From PBB1 sp965229345 (GTDB taxonomy: Bacteria > Pseudomonadota > Gammaproteobacteria > Burkholderiales > Burkholderiaceae_C): a DNA stretch of 64,000 nucleotides. Where the stretch lies: positions 1,240,001 through 1,304,000 of the forward strand of contig OZ245872.1 in NCBI GenBank assembly GCA_965229345.1, written 5' to 3'. The notes below the pieces were generated by a model. That model ran no database searches, was not told the origin of the DNA, and saw only the letters and a list, made by a program, of their open reading frames with translations. Made by a program: the position numbers and the translations under genes. Each line of letters opens with the position of its first letter. The stretch's first letter is position 1. Shown here one piece after another: positions 16,143 through 24,701 of this stretch.

Positions 16143-17582
16143 ATGAGCCTCGGGCCCTGGCTGCGCGAGGGCGCGCGCACGCTGTTCTTCAGAGCTCCGC
16201 GTACCGCTGCCCTCCATGCGCGCCCCAGCACGGTGGTGGTGCTGCTCGCGCTTTTGCTGGGCATCGTCATCGGCATTCAGCGGCTCGCGATCGACGGGCC
16301 CGCGCGGTTCGACCTGACCGCAATCCACAGCGGCTGGCTGTCCACGCTGCTGGCATTGGGCACCTGCTGGATGGTGGTGCGCAGCCGCGGCACGTCCAGC
16401 CTGGCGCCGGATGCTCCCTCGGTGGCGACGCTGTTCGGGCTGCTGCTCGCGCAGCAACTGTGGCTGTCGGCGCTGCTCGGCCTTCTCTACATCGGGGTGG
16501 TGTTCTGGATGCCGATGTCGGCATCCGTGGACATCGATGCGCTGCTCGACAGCGCGTGGCTGACGTCGCTGTTGTGGTTCGTGCTGGGCGCCATGGTGCT
16601 GCTGTGGCGTGAGGCGCCGCGTCGCCTTGTGGCGCAGTCTGCGGTCGTCGTTTATGGGGTGCTGAGTGCGGCGCTGCAAATCACGACCCCCGAGGCACGC
16701 TTCTGGATCGCGCGCGCGGATCTGGCGGCCAGTGCGGACGCCGACGGCAGCTCGCGCACCGAGGCCGACGGGTCTGACAGAGGGACTCCGCTGGCGCTCA
16801 GCCAGGAGCTGATCGAGGCCCAGACGCTGACCTTGCCCACCGCCCTCGATGCGCTGACCCCCGGCCGCCCGGGGGTGGTCGATCTGTACGCGATCACCTT
16901 CGCGCCGTATGCCGACGAAGACGTGTTCAGCCGCGAGGTCACTTTGGTGAGCGAGCTGATGCGCAGCCGCTTCGACGCGCGGCAGCGCGTGGTGCAGCTT
17001 CAGAACCACGCGCGCAGCGTGGCCGAGCTGCCATGGGCCACGCCGCTCAATCTGAAGCGCGCCATTCAGCGCGTCGCGGCCGTGATGAACCGAGAGGAGG
17101 ACATCCTGTTCATTCACCTGACCTCGCACGGTGCACGCGATGGCCAGCTGGCGGCCAGCTTCGAGCCGCTCGCGGTCGACTCGGTCACGCCACAACAGCT
17201 GAGCGCATGGCTCGATGAAGCCGGCGTGCGCTATCGGGTGCTCTCGATCTCGGCCTGCTACTCGGGCTCGTGGATCGCGCCGCTGTCCGGCCCGGGCACG
17301 CTGGTGATGACGGCGGCCGACGCCGACCACACCTCTTACGGATGTGGCAGCCTGTCGCCGCTCACCTTCTTCGGCCGGGCGATGTACGACGAACAACTGC
17401 GCCGCACCCATTCGTTCGAAGAGGCGTTTGCCGCGGTACGGCCGGTGATCGAGCAACGCGAAAAAGAGGCCGGCAAGACCGACGGCTACTCGAACCCGCA
17501 GATGGCCGTTGGCGCGGCCATCCGCGGCCCGCTGCGCAGCCTGCAGCAGCGGCTCGATGCGAGACCGGTGCCGGCCGACTGA
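16143..17582 (+). CDS. Membrane-anchored C13-family cysteine peptidase
   Basis: This is a 479-residue protein with about four membrane helices in the first 160 residues (for example VVVLLALLLGIVIGI and LLWFVLGAMVLLW) and a soluble caspase-like domain at the C-terminus. The catalytic dyad of peptidase family C13 (legumain clan) is visible as His in HLTSHGARDGQ (about 328) and Cys in SISACYSGSW (about 373). Members cleave after Asn or Asp, but the substrate here is unknown. The domain could face cytoplasm or periplasm; topology is not decided. It lies 39 bases after the DUF4399 gene and before dcd on the same strand. Confidence 0.85.
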   Translation: MSLGPWLREGARTLFFRAPRTAALHARPSTVVVLLALLLGIVIGIQRLAIDGPARFDLTAIHSGWLSTLLALGTCWMVVRSRGTSSLAPDAPSVATLFGLLLAQQLWLSALLGLLYIGVVFWMPMSASVDIDALLDSAWLTSLLWFVLGAMVLLWREAPRRLVAQSAVVVYGVLSAALQITTPEARFWIARADLAASADADGSSRTEADGSDRGTPLALSQELIEAQTLTLPTALDALTPGRPGVVDLYAITFAPYADEDVFSREVTLVSELMRSRFDARQRVVQLQNHARSVAELPWATPLNLKRAIQRVAAVMNREEDILFIHLTSHGARDGQLAASFEPLAVDSVTPQQLSAWLDEAGVRYRVLSISACYSGSWIAPLSGPGTLVMTAADADHTSYGCGSLSPLTFFGRAMYDEQLRRTHSFEEAFAAVRPVIEQREKEAGKTDGYSNPQMAVGAAIRGPLRSLQQRLDARPVPAD

Positions 17583-17676
17583 CGCGCAGACACCCCTCGC
17601 CACGCGCTTTCTACAATCGGGGCGCCGCTCGCACGGCGAATCTCAACCTTTCACGGGCACCGCGACGGTGTGACGC

Positions 17677-18246
17677 ATGAGCATCAAGAGCGACAAGTGG
17701 ATCCGCCGCATGGCCGAGACGACCGGCATGATCGAACCCTTCGAGCCGGGGCAGATTCGGCACGCGGCCGACGGCCAGAAGATCGTCAGCTACGGCACCA
17801 GCAGCTACGGCTACGACATCCGCTGCGCGCCCGAATTCAAGGTGTTCACCAACATCTACAGCACCGTGGTCGACCCGAAGAACTTCGACGAGAAGAGCTT
17901 CGTCGACATCGAAAGCGATGTCTGCATCATCCCGCCCAACAGCTTCGCGCTGGCGCGCACGGTCGAGTACTTCCGCATCCCACGCAATGTGCTGACCATC
18001 TGTTTGGGCAAATCCACCTATGCGCGCTGCGGGATCATCGTCAACGTCACGCCGTTCGAGCCCGAGTGGGAAGGCTATGTGACCCTCGAGTTCAGCAACA
18101 CCACGCCGCTGCCGGCCAAGATCTACGCGGGCGAGGGCTGTGCGCAGGTGCTGTTCTTCGAGAGCGACGAGGTCTGCGAGACCAGCTACAAGGATCGCGG
18201 TGGCAAGTACCAGGGCCAAAAAGGCGTGACCCTGCCCAAGACTTGA
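17677..18246 (+). CDS. dcd: dCTP deaminase
   Basis: Dcd deaminates dCTP to dUTP, feeding dTMP synthesis. The 189-residue homotrimeric enzyme has the family segments YGTSSYGYDIR, GKSTYARCGIIVNVTPFEPEW with the active-site Glu, and GEGCAQVLFFE. Length is normal. It is 94 bases downstream of the C13 peptidase gene and has its own probable promoter there. Confidence 0.97.
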   Translation: MSIKSDKWIRRMAETTGMIEPFEPGQIRHAADGQKIVSYGTSSYGYDIRCAPEFKVFTNIYSTVVDPKNFDEKSFVDIESDVCIIPPNSFALARTVEYFRIPRNVLTICLGKSTYARCGIIVNVTPFEPEWEGYVTLEFSNTTPLPAKIYAGEGCAQVLFFESDEVCETSYKDRGGKYQGQKGVTLPKT

Positions 18247-18369
18247 ATTGCACCTGAAGCGCACCTGAACTGCGCGGCAAAGCCGCTGCACTTCCCCCGA
18301 TCTTTCTGGCACGGTCGCATCAAGATGCACGCATGCGTCGGCCCCGCATCGGCGCAGGAGATCTTGAAG

Positions 18370-18630
18370 ATGCACGCTGAACGGGGTACCCGATACGCCA
18401 CACCCGCCACGGTGCTGGCCATGCCCATCCTGACGATGGCACGCTTTCGCCGGCTGATGAGATTCGAAGGCCACGATGTGGACCTGCCGCGCATGTGCAT
18501 CGACGCCGACTACGCCTACCGCTGCCTGGCCGCAGCGCACACCAGCAACGACGAACGCCTGCGCCGCATCGCGCTGGAACTGTTCGAGACCTACCAGCGC
18601 AACGCAGCGGCCGAGTCCGTTCTGCACTGA
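18370..18630 (+). CDS. Small hypothetical protein
   Basis: I do not recognise this 86-residue protein. It is rich in Met, Ala and Arg, with an amphipathic C-terminal helix (LRRIALELFETYQR), and has no signal peptide or membrane segment. The start is set by an AGGAG at 18356-18360, nine bases before the ATG at 18370. A further ATG at 18325 is in frame but has no ribosome site. It lies between dcd and the zinc metallopeptidase gene, with 48 bases to the latter. Confidence 0.6.
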   Translation: MHAERGTRYATPATVLAMPILTMARFRRLMRFEGHDVDLPRMCIDADYAYRCLAAAHTSNDERLRRIALELFETYQRNAAAESVLH

Positions 18631-18678
18631 AGCCACAATGCGCGCCAGAGGCCCGACAGGCAGGGCCAGGGGCGCAGC

Positions 18679-19554
18679 ATGAAGTGGGAAGGCAATCGGC
18701 AGAGTGACAACGTCGAGGATGCGCGCTCCGGCGGCGGTGGATTCCGCATGGGCGGCGGACGCGGTATCGGCATCGGCTCGATCGTCATCGCGCTGCTGGG
18801 CGGATGGATCTTCGGCATCAATCCGCTGACCATCCTGGGCGTGCTCGACGGCGGCTCGGGAGGGCTGACGCCACAGGTGCAGCAAGCCCCGGCAGCCAGG
18901 CCGCCGGCCACTGACAAGCAGGCCGCGTTCGTGGCCACCGTGCTGGCCGACACCGAAGATGTGTGGAAGGCGCAGTTTGCGCGGGCCGGCTCGGCTTACG
19001 AAGACCCCAAGCTGCGCCTGTTTCGCGGTCAGGAGCCCACCGCCTGCGGGCAGGGCGATGCGGCCATGGGGCCTTTTTATTGCCCGGGCGACCGCAAGGT
19101 CTACATCGATCTGGCCTTCTTCGACACCTTGTCGCAGCGGCTGGGCTCGCCTGGCGATTTCGCGCAGGCCTATGTGATCGCCCACGAGGTCGGCCACCAC
19201 GTGCAGAACCTGCTGGGCGTGACCGGCAAGGTCGATGCGATGCGCGGGCGCGTCAGCGAGGCTGAACAGAACGCGCTGAGCGTGCGCGTCGAGCTGCAGG
19301 CCGACTGCCTCGCCGGGGTGTGGGCGCACGACTCGCAGAAGAGCAAGGGCTGGCTGGACAACGGCGACATCGAGGAAGCGCTGAACGCCGCCAGCCACAT
19401 CGGCGACGACACGCTGCAACGCCAGGCGCGTGGCACCGTGGTGCCCGAGAGCTTCACCCACGGCACCAGCGCCCAGCGCGTGCGCTGGTTTCAGCGCGGA
19501 TTGCAAGGCGGCAGCGTGCAGCAGTGCAATACGTTCGATACCAAATCGCTGTAG
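18679..19554 (+). CDS. Neutral zinc metallopeptidase (YpfJ family)
   Basis: This 291-residue protein is of the YpfJ/neutral zinc metallopeptidase family. A glycine-rich N-terminus and one membrane anchor (SIVIALLGGWIFGI) precede a periplasmic domain with HEVGHH (HExxH, about 169-174). Downstream family blocks are ELQADCLAGVW, which carries the third zinc ligand region, and the GTSAQRVRWFQRGL segment near the end. Peptidase activity is inferred from the motif; substrates are unknown for the family. Confidence 0.9.
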   Translation: MKWEGNRQSDNVEDARSGGGGFRMGGGRGIGIGSIVIALLGGWIFGINPLTILGVLDGGSGGLTPQVQQAPAARPPATDKQAAFVATVLADTEDVWKAQFARAGSAYEDPKLRLFRGQEPTACGQGDAAMGPFYCPGDRKVYIDLAFFDTLSQRLGSPGDFAQAYVIAHEVGHHVQNLLGVTGKVDAMRGRVSEAEQNALSVRVELQADCLAGVWAHDSQKSKGWLDNGDIEEALNAASHIGDDTLQRQARGTVVPESFTHGTSAQRVRWFQRGLQGGSVQQCNTFDTKSL

Positions 19555-19702
19555 GAGCGAGCGGGGCTGCGCGGTTGTCTGCAGCGCAGTCTTCAATGGC
19601 GTCGGCGCCCCTCCGGCGTGTCAGGGATATCCGGCAATTCGATCACTCCGCCACTACATTACTGCCCGGAACTGGGCAGGCCAGGTAGACCAGGAGGAGA
19701 CC

Positions 19703-19999
19703 ATGTCGTCAACGATCACCACCGAACAGCTGCTGGCAACGCGCATCGACGAGCTGCGCCACTGCACCTGGAACGACAGCCGCCACATCTGTCAGCAGAT
19801 CGAGGAAGACGCCCGTGGCAAGACGTGGCTGCTGCTCGATGAACACACCTACGCCACGATCTATGACGGCAAGGCGGGTCCGGCGGTGTTGTCGTTCTTC
19901 CACGACGAGGAGGCGAGCCTGGTGTTCAGCGATCACGCCGAGGCCGTGCTCGATGGCTACGAGGTGCCTGTCGACGCGCTGCGCGACGTCGTGGGCTGA
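19703..19999 (+). CDS. Small hypothetical protein
   Basis: This is a 98-residue acidic, cytoplasmic-looking protein that I do not recognise. It has no signal peptide. A strong ribosome site (AGGAGGAGA at 19692-19700) supports the ATG at 19703. The middle reads WLLLDEHTYATIYDG and the C-terminus is acidic. The 148-base gap upstream presumably holds its promoter; it converges with the globin gene after 31 bases. Confidence 0.65.
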   Translation: MSSTITTEQLLATRIDELRHCTWNDSRHICQQIEEDARGKTWLLLDEHTYATIYDGKAGPAVLSFFHDEEASLVFSDHAEAVLDGYEVPVDALRDVVG

Positions 20000-20030
20000 T
20001 CTGCCCAACTGCGCATCCGCGCGCTGCGGC

Positions 20031-20555
20031 TCAGGGCGCGTTGACGATGTCGCGGTGCATCGGCGCGAGCTGCGCCAGCAGGCGGTTCTGCGTGCGGTAG
20101 CCGACACCCTGCGCGTCCAGCGACTGCTGCAGCACCTCGACGGTGGCGTTGAAGGTGGCCTTGTTGATGTCCATCGCGCTGTGCACCTTGCGCATGTCGT
20201 GCTTGGCCTGCTTGCAGGGCCCGCCAGACACTTCGCAGAATTGGATCACCAGCCGTTCCTGGTACTGCTTGGCGTCGATGTCGCGAAAGTAGGGGCCGAG
20301 CTGCGGGTCGGCCGCCAGCCGGTGATGGAACTCGGCCGCGATCTTCACCAGACCGTCGTGTCCGCCGAGCGCCTGGTACAGCGAGTCATCGGCCGGCGCC
20401 ACGGGGATGTAGGTGTCCACGATCGCAGGCGTGCGCTGCGGGGCATCGGCGGCACTGGCGGCCCCGCAGGCTGCCAGTCCGTACATCACCGTCGCGAGCA
20501 GTCTCTTGCCTGACAGCGGCTTCAGCGCAGCTGCGCCCTTCGATGCAGGTGTCAT
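20031..20555 (-). CDS. Exported group 1 truncated hemoglobin
   Basis: This is a 174-residue protein. An N-terminal export signal ends in a possible lipobox (GLAACGAAS), and a group 1 truncated globin of about 115 residues follows. The globin begins LYQALGGHDGLVKIA and has the F-helix with the likely haem-ligating His in MRKVHSAM (about 126). Truncated globins bind O2, NO or sulfide and most are cytoplasmic, so the signal peptide is notable. It lies 28 bases after the DUF3034 gene on the same strand, suggesting an operon. Confidence 0.85.
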   Translation of the reverse strand: MTPASKGAAALKPLSGKRLLATVMYGLAACGAASAADAPQRTPAIVDTYIPVAPADDSLYQALGGHDGLVKIAAEFHHRLAADPQLGPYFRDIDAKQYQERLVIQFCEVSGGPCKQAKHDMRKVHSAMDINKATFNATVEVLQQSLDAQGVGYRTQNRLLAQLAPMHRDIVNAP

Positions 20556-20583
20556 GTCATCTCCCCCCCGGTGTTCAGTCGAT

Positions 20584-21561
20584 TCAATAGGACAGCTGCG
20601 CCGACATGTACGCCCCGCTCTGGCGCTTGGGCGTCAGCGCGGGCACGATGTGACCGAGGTCGACATAGGCCAGCGTCAGCGAGAAGTTCTTGCAGGGGGT
20701 CCAGGCGATGAAGGCGTCTTTCCAGTCGTCTTCGTGCAGGCCGCTGCCGAACGCCACCCGGTTCAGGTTGTCGGGCTTCATGCGGTACTCGATGCCGATC
20801 GCCAGGTCCTTGCGCAAGGCCAGCGCGAGCGACATTTCCGCTTGCAGGCGGTAGTTGTCCTGACGGCTGCTGCCGAAGCCGAGCAGCCCGTTCTGGTTGG
20901 CGCGCGTGGCACGCAGCGTGGTGTTGACCAGCACGCTCTGCGCGAGAAACAGCTTGGTGGCGCTGGCATAGAAATCGGTGCCCCGGGTGTGTGCGCCGAG
21001 CGAGCGCAGCACCGGCTTGAAGCGGCCCGAGTCCAGGTCCTTGTATTCAATGCCCAGGGCGATTTGCGGCATGAAGTTGTCGCTGTCGAGCACCGCATCG
21101 CCTGCCACGCGCAGCTTGAGGCCCACGATGGTCTGCCGCAGCTTCAGGCCGGGAAAGCCCAGCGGCGCGATCGACTGACCGGTGTTGAACTCCTGGCGTG
21201 CCAAGGACACTTCCAGGCGATCGCCCCAGCCCACGGCCACGCCGTACACATTGAGCGCGTAGTCCTGCACGACGGTGCGTGTGTAGAAGGCGCTGGTGCC
21301 GATGCCACCATCGGTGGCATAGCCGCCGGTCACGGCCCATGGCGTCAGGCCACCTCCGGCCGCGCCGTCGATGCTGCTGACGCCTGAGGTCAGCAGCAGC
21401 TTGCCCTGACGGCCCGGCACCGGCTGCGGTGGCTGTGGGGCCGAGGCAGCGGGCTCGGCAGGTGTGGCGCCGGCATCGGGGACGGGTTGGGCAAACGCTG
21501 CTGCACCGTGCAGCAGCGCGACCAACGACAGGGCAAGGGCAGGGTACGGCGATCTGACCAT
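20584..21561 (-). CDS. Outer-membrane DUF3034 protein
   Basis: This is a 325-residue protein with a signal peptide (ending AAAFAQ) and a beta-strand-rich body typical of outer-membrane barrels. Family marks are LLLTSGVSSIDGAAGGGLTPWA near the start and a C-terminal strand ending in Tyr (SAQLSY), as in porin-like barrels. DUF3034 has no assigned function. Its pairing with an exported globin 28 bases downstream suggests a shared role, perhaps in gas or haem handling at the cell surface; that is inference. Confidence 0.85.
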   Translation of the reverse strand: MVRSPYPALALSLVALLHGAAAFAQPVPDAGATPAEPAASAPQPPQPVPGRQGKLLLTSGVSSIDGAAGGGLTPWAVTGGYATDGGIGTSAFYTRTVVQDYALNVYGVAVGWGDRLEVSLARQEFNTGQSIAPLGFPGLKLRQTIVGLKLRVAGDAVLDSDNFMPQIALGIEYKDLDSGRFKPVLRSLGAHTRGTDFYASATKLFLAQSVLVNTTLRATRANQNGLLGFGSSRQDNYRLQAEMSLALALRKDLAIGIEYRMKPDNLNRVAFGSGLHEDDWKDAFIAWTPCKNFSLTLAYVDLGHIVPALTPKRQSGAYMSAQLSY

Positions 21562-21651
21562 GGTTCGATGACGGGCTGAGGTGCGCAGGTGGTGGACTCC
21601 AAGATCACCGGCGCCAGAAAAACCTCATTGGCAGGTAGTTACCCGCATTGT

Positions 21652-22863
21652 TCAAACCGTGCCATCGTTTGAAGCGCTGAAGAAGGGCAGATCGACCTGC
21701 TTTTTGTGCGCGATGGGCGCAGGCGTCGACACCGACAAGAGGGCGGCGCTGGGCACGAGGCCTGCCGCGCGCACGCCGATCAGCCGCAGCCGCTGCGACA
21801 GGTCCACGCGCTTCAGGCACGAGCCTGCGGCCTGCCGGATGGCCCGCGCATCGGCAATCGGCGCGGGCAGCGTCACATCGCGCGACACCCGTTTGAAGTC
21901 GTCGAAGCGCAGCTTGATGCCGAGCGTTTGCGCGGCGTAGCCCTTGCGTTGCAGATCACTCGCCAATCGTTCGCAGAGCCAGGTGAACACGTCAGACAGC
22001 GCGCTGCGATCGTGCAGCGCATGCAGATCCCGCTCGAAGGTGGTTTCGCGGCTGATGGACTTCGGCTCGCTGTGGGTGACGATGTCCCGCTCGTCACGGC
22101 CGTGCGCGGCTGCATGCAGCCAGGCGCCGTAGCTGCGCCCGAAGTTCGCGATCAGCCATTGCGGATCGGCCGCGGCCACGTCGCCGATGGTGTGCAGGCC
22201 GAAGCCCGTCAGCTTCTCGGCGGCTTTCGGGCCGATGCCGTTGACCTTGCGGGCGGCCAGCGGCCAGATGCGCGTGGCGAGGTCGGCTTCGGTGAGCAGC
22301 GTGAGCCCGTCGGGCTTGTCGAGTTCGGAGCCGATCTTGGCCAGCAGCTTGTTCGGTGCCACCGCGATCGAGCAGCGCAGGCCTGTGGCGTCGTGCACCG
22401 CGTCCTTCAATGCGCGCGCTGCCGATGCGCCGGCATCCTGCTGCGCGCCTGGCACCTCGCTGAGGTCGATGTAGATCTCGTCGATGCCGCGGTCTTCGAT
22501 CTGCGGGGCGATGCGTTGCACCGCCTCCTTGAAGCGGCGTGAGTAGAGGCGGTACTCATCGAAGTCGACCGGCAGCAGCACGGCATCGGGTGCGAGCCGC
22601 GCGGCCTTCATCAGCCCCATGGCCGAATGCACGCCCAGGGCGCGGGCTTCGTAGGTGCAGGTGGTGACCACACCGCGGCCGGCGTAGTGGCGCAGCGAGG
22701 CGTAGCGGCGTGTACCGTCGGGCTGCACAGCGGGTTGCCGATCGCGCCCGCCGCCGATCACCACCGCCTGCCCGCGCAGATCGGGATAGCGCAGCAGTTC
22801 GACCGACGCATAGAAGGCGTCCATGTCGAGGTGGGCGATGAGGCGACGTGGCACAGCCGGCAT
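21652..22863 (-). CDS. dinB: DNA polymerase IV
   Basis: DinB is a Y-family translesion polymerase that extends damaged or misaligned primers. The 403-residue protein begins with RLIAHLDMDAFYASVELL, with the metal-binding Asp residues. It carries DRGIDEIYIDLSEV for the second metal site, a helix-hairpin-helix region (KVNGIGPKAAEKL) and a little-finger domain. The start is the ATG at 22863, since an upstream in-frame start would add 28 unrelated residues. No LexA box was obvious by eye in the 78-base divergent gap. Confidence 0.96.
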   Translation of the reverse strand: MPAVPRRLIAHLDMDAFYASVELLRYPDLRGQAVVIGGGRDRQPAVQPDGTRRYASLRHYAGRGVVTTCTYEARALGVHSAMGLMKAARLAPDAVLLPVDFDEYRLYSRRFKEAVQRIAPQIEDRGIDEIYIDLSEVPGAQQDAGASAARALKDAVHDATGLRCSIAVAPNKLLAKIGSELDKPDGLTLLTEADLATRIWPLAARKVNGIGPKAAEKLTGFGLHTIGDVAAADPQWLIANFGRSYGAWLHAAAHGRDERDIVTHSEPKSISRETTFERDLHALHDRSALSDVFTWLCERLASDLQRKGYAAQTLGIKLRFDDFKRVSRDVTLPAPIADARAIRQAAGSCLKRVDLSQRLRLIGVRAAGLVPSAALLSVSTPAPIAHKKQVDLPFFSASNDGTV

Positions 22864-22941
22864 GCGGGTGATTTTGATCGGCCTGAACCCGCATCGACTC
22901 CGGGCAGGGCCATCGCATTGCCGGTAAGGTACAGGGCTGAC

Positions 22942-23934
22942 ATGCAACCCGAATCCCTGCCCCTCGACCCGAGGATGACGCCCACACCACCGGCCACGGT
23001 GTCACGGCGCGCGCTGCTCGCTGGTCTGTCGCGGACCGGCTGCACCGTGCTGATGCTCGGCGGATGGCCGGGTGCTCGTTCGGCCGGGTGGGCGGTGGCG
23101 AGTGCGCAGCCCGACGTCGAGACGCTGCGCATCCTGCGCTCGCGCATCGAACTGCAGTTCGCACCCGGTTTCAGCCCGGGCCTGCAAGCGGCAGCGCGTA
23201 CCTGGGCGATCACGTCGGCCGATGCGGTGGCGCGTTATTTCGGGCGTTTTCCGGTGCCGAAGGTCGAGCTGTTGCTGGTCCCCGAGGAGGGCAGTGGCGT
23301 GCGCACCGGTGTGACCTATGCCGAGCCGTCGCTGCTGATGCGCATCCGCCTCGGCCGCGACACCACCGAGTCGCAATTCACCGACGACGGGGTGCTGGTC
23401 CACGAAATGGTGCACCTGGCCATTCCGCGCATTCCGCGTGCGCAGAACTGGCTGCACGAAGGTGTGGCCACTTATGTCGAAAGCGTGGCGCGTGCTCGCG
23501 TCGGGCTGGTCAGTGCCGAGACGGTATGGCGCGAGTGGGCCAAAGCGATGCCACAGGGTCAGCCGCAGGCGGGCGACGCCGGGCTCGACCACACGCCGAC
23601 CTGGGGCCGCACCTACTGGGGTGGCGCGATGTTCTGTCTGCTGGCCGACGTGGAACTGCTCAAGCGCAGCCAGTTGCGCACCGGGCTGCAGCAGGCCCTG
23701 CAAGGTGTGCTGGCCGCGGGTGGGCAGTACAGTGTGCCGTGGACGGTGGAGCGCATCGTGGCCACGGCCGATGCGGCTGTGGGCCAGACGGTATTGACCG
23801 AGCTTTACGGTCGCATGAAGGACTCGGCCGAGCCGGTGGACCTGACCGGTCTGTGGCGCGACCTCGGCACCGCTGGCGGTGCGCTGAACGACAAGGCGCC
23901 GCTGGCCCACGTGCGCCGCGCGATCCTGGCCTGA
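22942..23934 (+). CDS. Exported gluzincin-like metallopeptidase, twin-arginine-type signal
   Basis: This is a 330-residue protein with a twin-arginine-like leader (VSRRALLAG followed by a hydrophobic run to about residue 50). A zinc-peptidase core follows, with HEMVH (HExxH at about 154-158) and a second conserved block LHEGVATYVE some 15 residues later that would supply the Glu ligand of the gluzincin (peptidase MA) clan. A WGGAMFCLLADVELL helix follows. Peptidase activity is inferred; the substrate is unknown. It is divergent from dinB. Confidence 0.75.
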   Translation: MQPESLPLDPRMTPTPPATVSRRALLAGLSRTGCTVLMLGGWPGARSAGWAVASAQPDVETLRILRSRIELQFAPGFSPGLQAAARTWAITSADAVARYFGRFPVPKVELLLVPEEGSGVRTGVTYAEPSLLMRIRLGRDTTESQFTDDGVLVHEMVHLAIPRIPRAQNWLHEGVATYVESVARARVGLVSAETVWREWAKAMPQGQPQAGDAGLDHTPTWGRTYWGGAMFCLLADVELLKRSQLRTGLQQALQGVLAAGGQYSVPWTVERIVATADAAVGQTVLTELYGRMKDSAEPVDLTGLWRDLGTAGGALNDKAPLAHVRRAILA

Positions 23935-23975
23935 GGCCGGGCACAGATGGACTTCATCCTCGACGGAGCATCCCC

Positions 23976-24695
23976 GTGATCGATCTCTACTACTGGACCA
24001 CCCCCAACGGACACAAGATCACCCTGTGCCTGGAAGAACTGGCGCTGCCCTACCGCATCGTGCCGGTGAACATCGGACGCGGCGAGCAGTTCCAGCCCGA
24101 CTTCCTGCGGATTGCGCCGAACAACCGCATCCCGGCCATCGTCGATACCGCCCCGGCTGACGGTGGCGAGCCGCTGTCGGTGTTCGAGTCGGGTGCGATC
24201 CTGCTGTACCTGGCTGAAAAGACGCAGCGCCTCATTCCGCAAGACCTGCGCGGCCGCCAATTGGCGTTGCAATGGCTGTTCTGGCAAATGGGTGGCCTGG
24301 GACCGATGGCCGGACAGAACCACCATTTCGGTCAGTACGCGCCGGAGAAGCTGCCGTACGCGATCGACCGTTATGTGAAGGAAACCGCGCGCCTGTATGC
24401 CGTGCTCGACCGGCATCTGGGTGACATGGCGCGGACGGGCCACCACTTCATCGCAGGCGACTATTCGATCGCCGACATCGCCTGCTACCCGTGGGTGGTG
24501 CCGCATGAGCGGCAGCAGCAAAAGCTGAGCGACTTTCCGCACCTCGCTGCGTGGTTCGATCGCATCCGCAATCGGCCCAGCACCGAGCGTGCGTACGCGC
24601 GCGCGACGGAAATCAATGCCGTCCCGGTGGTCGATGACGCCTCGCGCAAGGTGCTGTTTGGTCAGGACGCCTCGACGATCCGGCAGGCGCCCTGA
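23976..24695 (+). CDS. Glutathione S-transferase family protein (YfcG-like)
   Basis: This is a 239-residue cytosolic protein with an N-terminal thioredoxin-like domain (YYWTTPNGHKITLCLEE, then NNRIPAIVD and the FESGAILLYLAEK glutathione site). An all-helical C-terminal domain with IADIACYPW follows. The TTPNGHK start is typical of the YfcG/Nu-class group, which acts as a disulfide-bond reductase using two glutathiones. The GTG at 23976 begins 41 bases after the gluzincin gene, and it converges with suhB after 6 bases. Confidence 0.9.
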   Translation: MIDLYYWTTPNGHKITLCLEELALPYRIVPVNIGRGEQFQPDFLRIAPNNRIPAIVDTAPADGGEPLSVFESGAILLYLAEKTQRLIPQDLRGRQLALQWLFWQMGGLGPMAGQNHHFGQYAPEKLPYAIDRYVKETARLYAVLDRHLGDMARTGHHFIAGDYSIADIACYPWVVPHERQQQKLSDFPHLAAWFDRIRNRPSTERAYARATEINAVPVVDDASRKVLFGQDASTIRQAP

Positions 24696-24701
24696 CGGCG
24701 A

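Noticed and set aside
15441..17603. A 720-codon antisense frame under apbC, the DUF4399 gene and the C13 peptidase
   Set aside because: It has the same low-complexity shadow composition, and the plus-strand genes have clear motifs.
19548..19595. TGTAGGAGCGAG resembling Pseudomonas REP sequences
   Set aside because: Only half of the pattern is present and it does not fold into the usual hairpin; it also overlaps a stop codon.
17611..19596. A 661-codon antisense frame under dcd and the zinc peptidase
   Set aside because: It is a shadow of plus-strand genes without start signals or domains.
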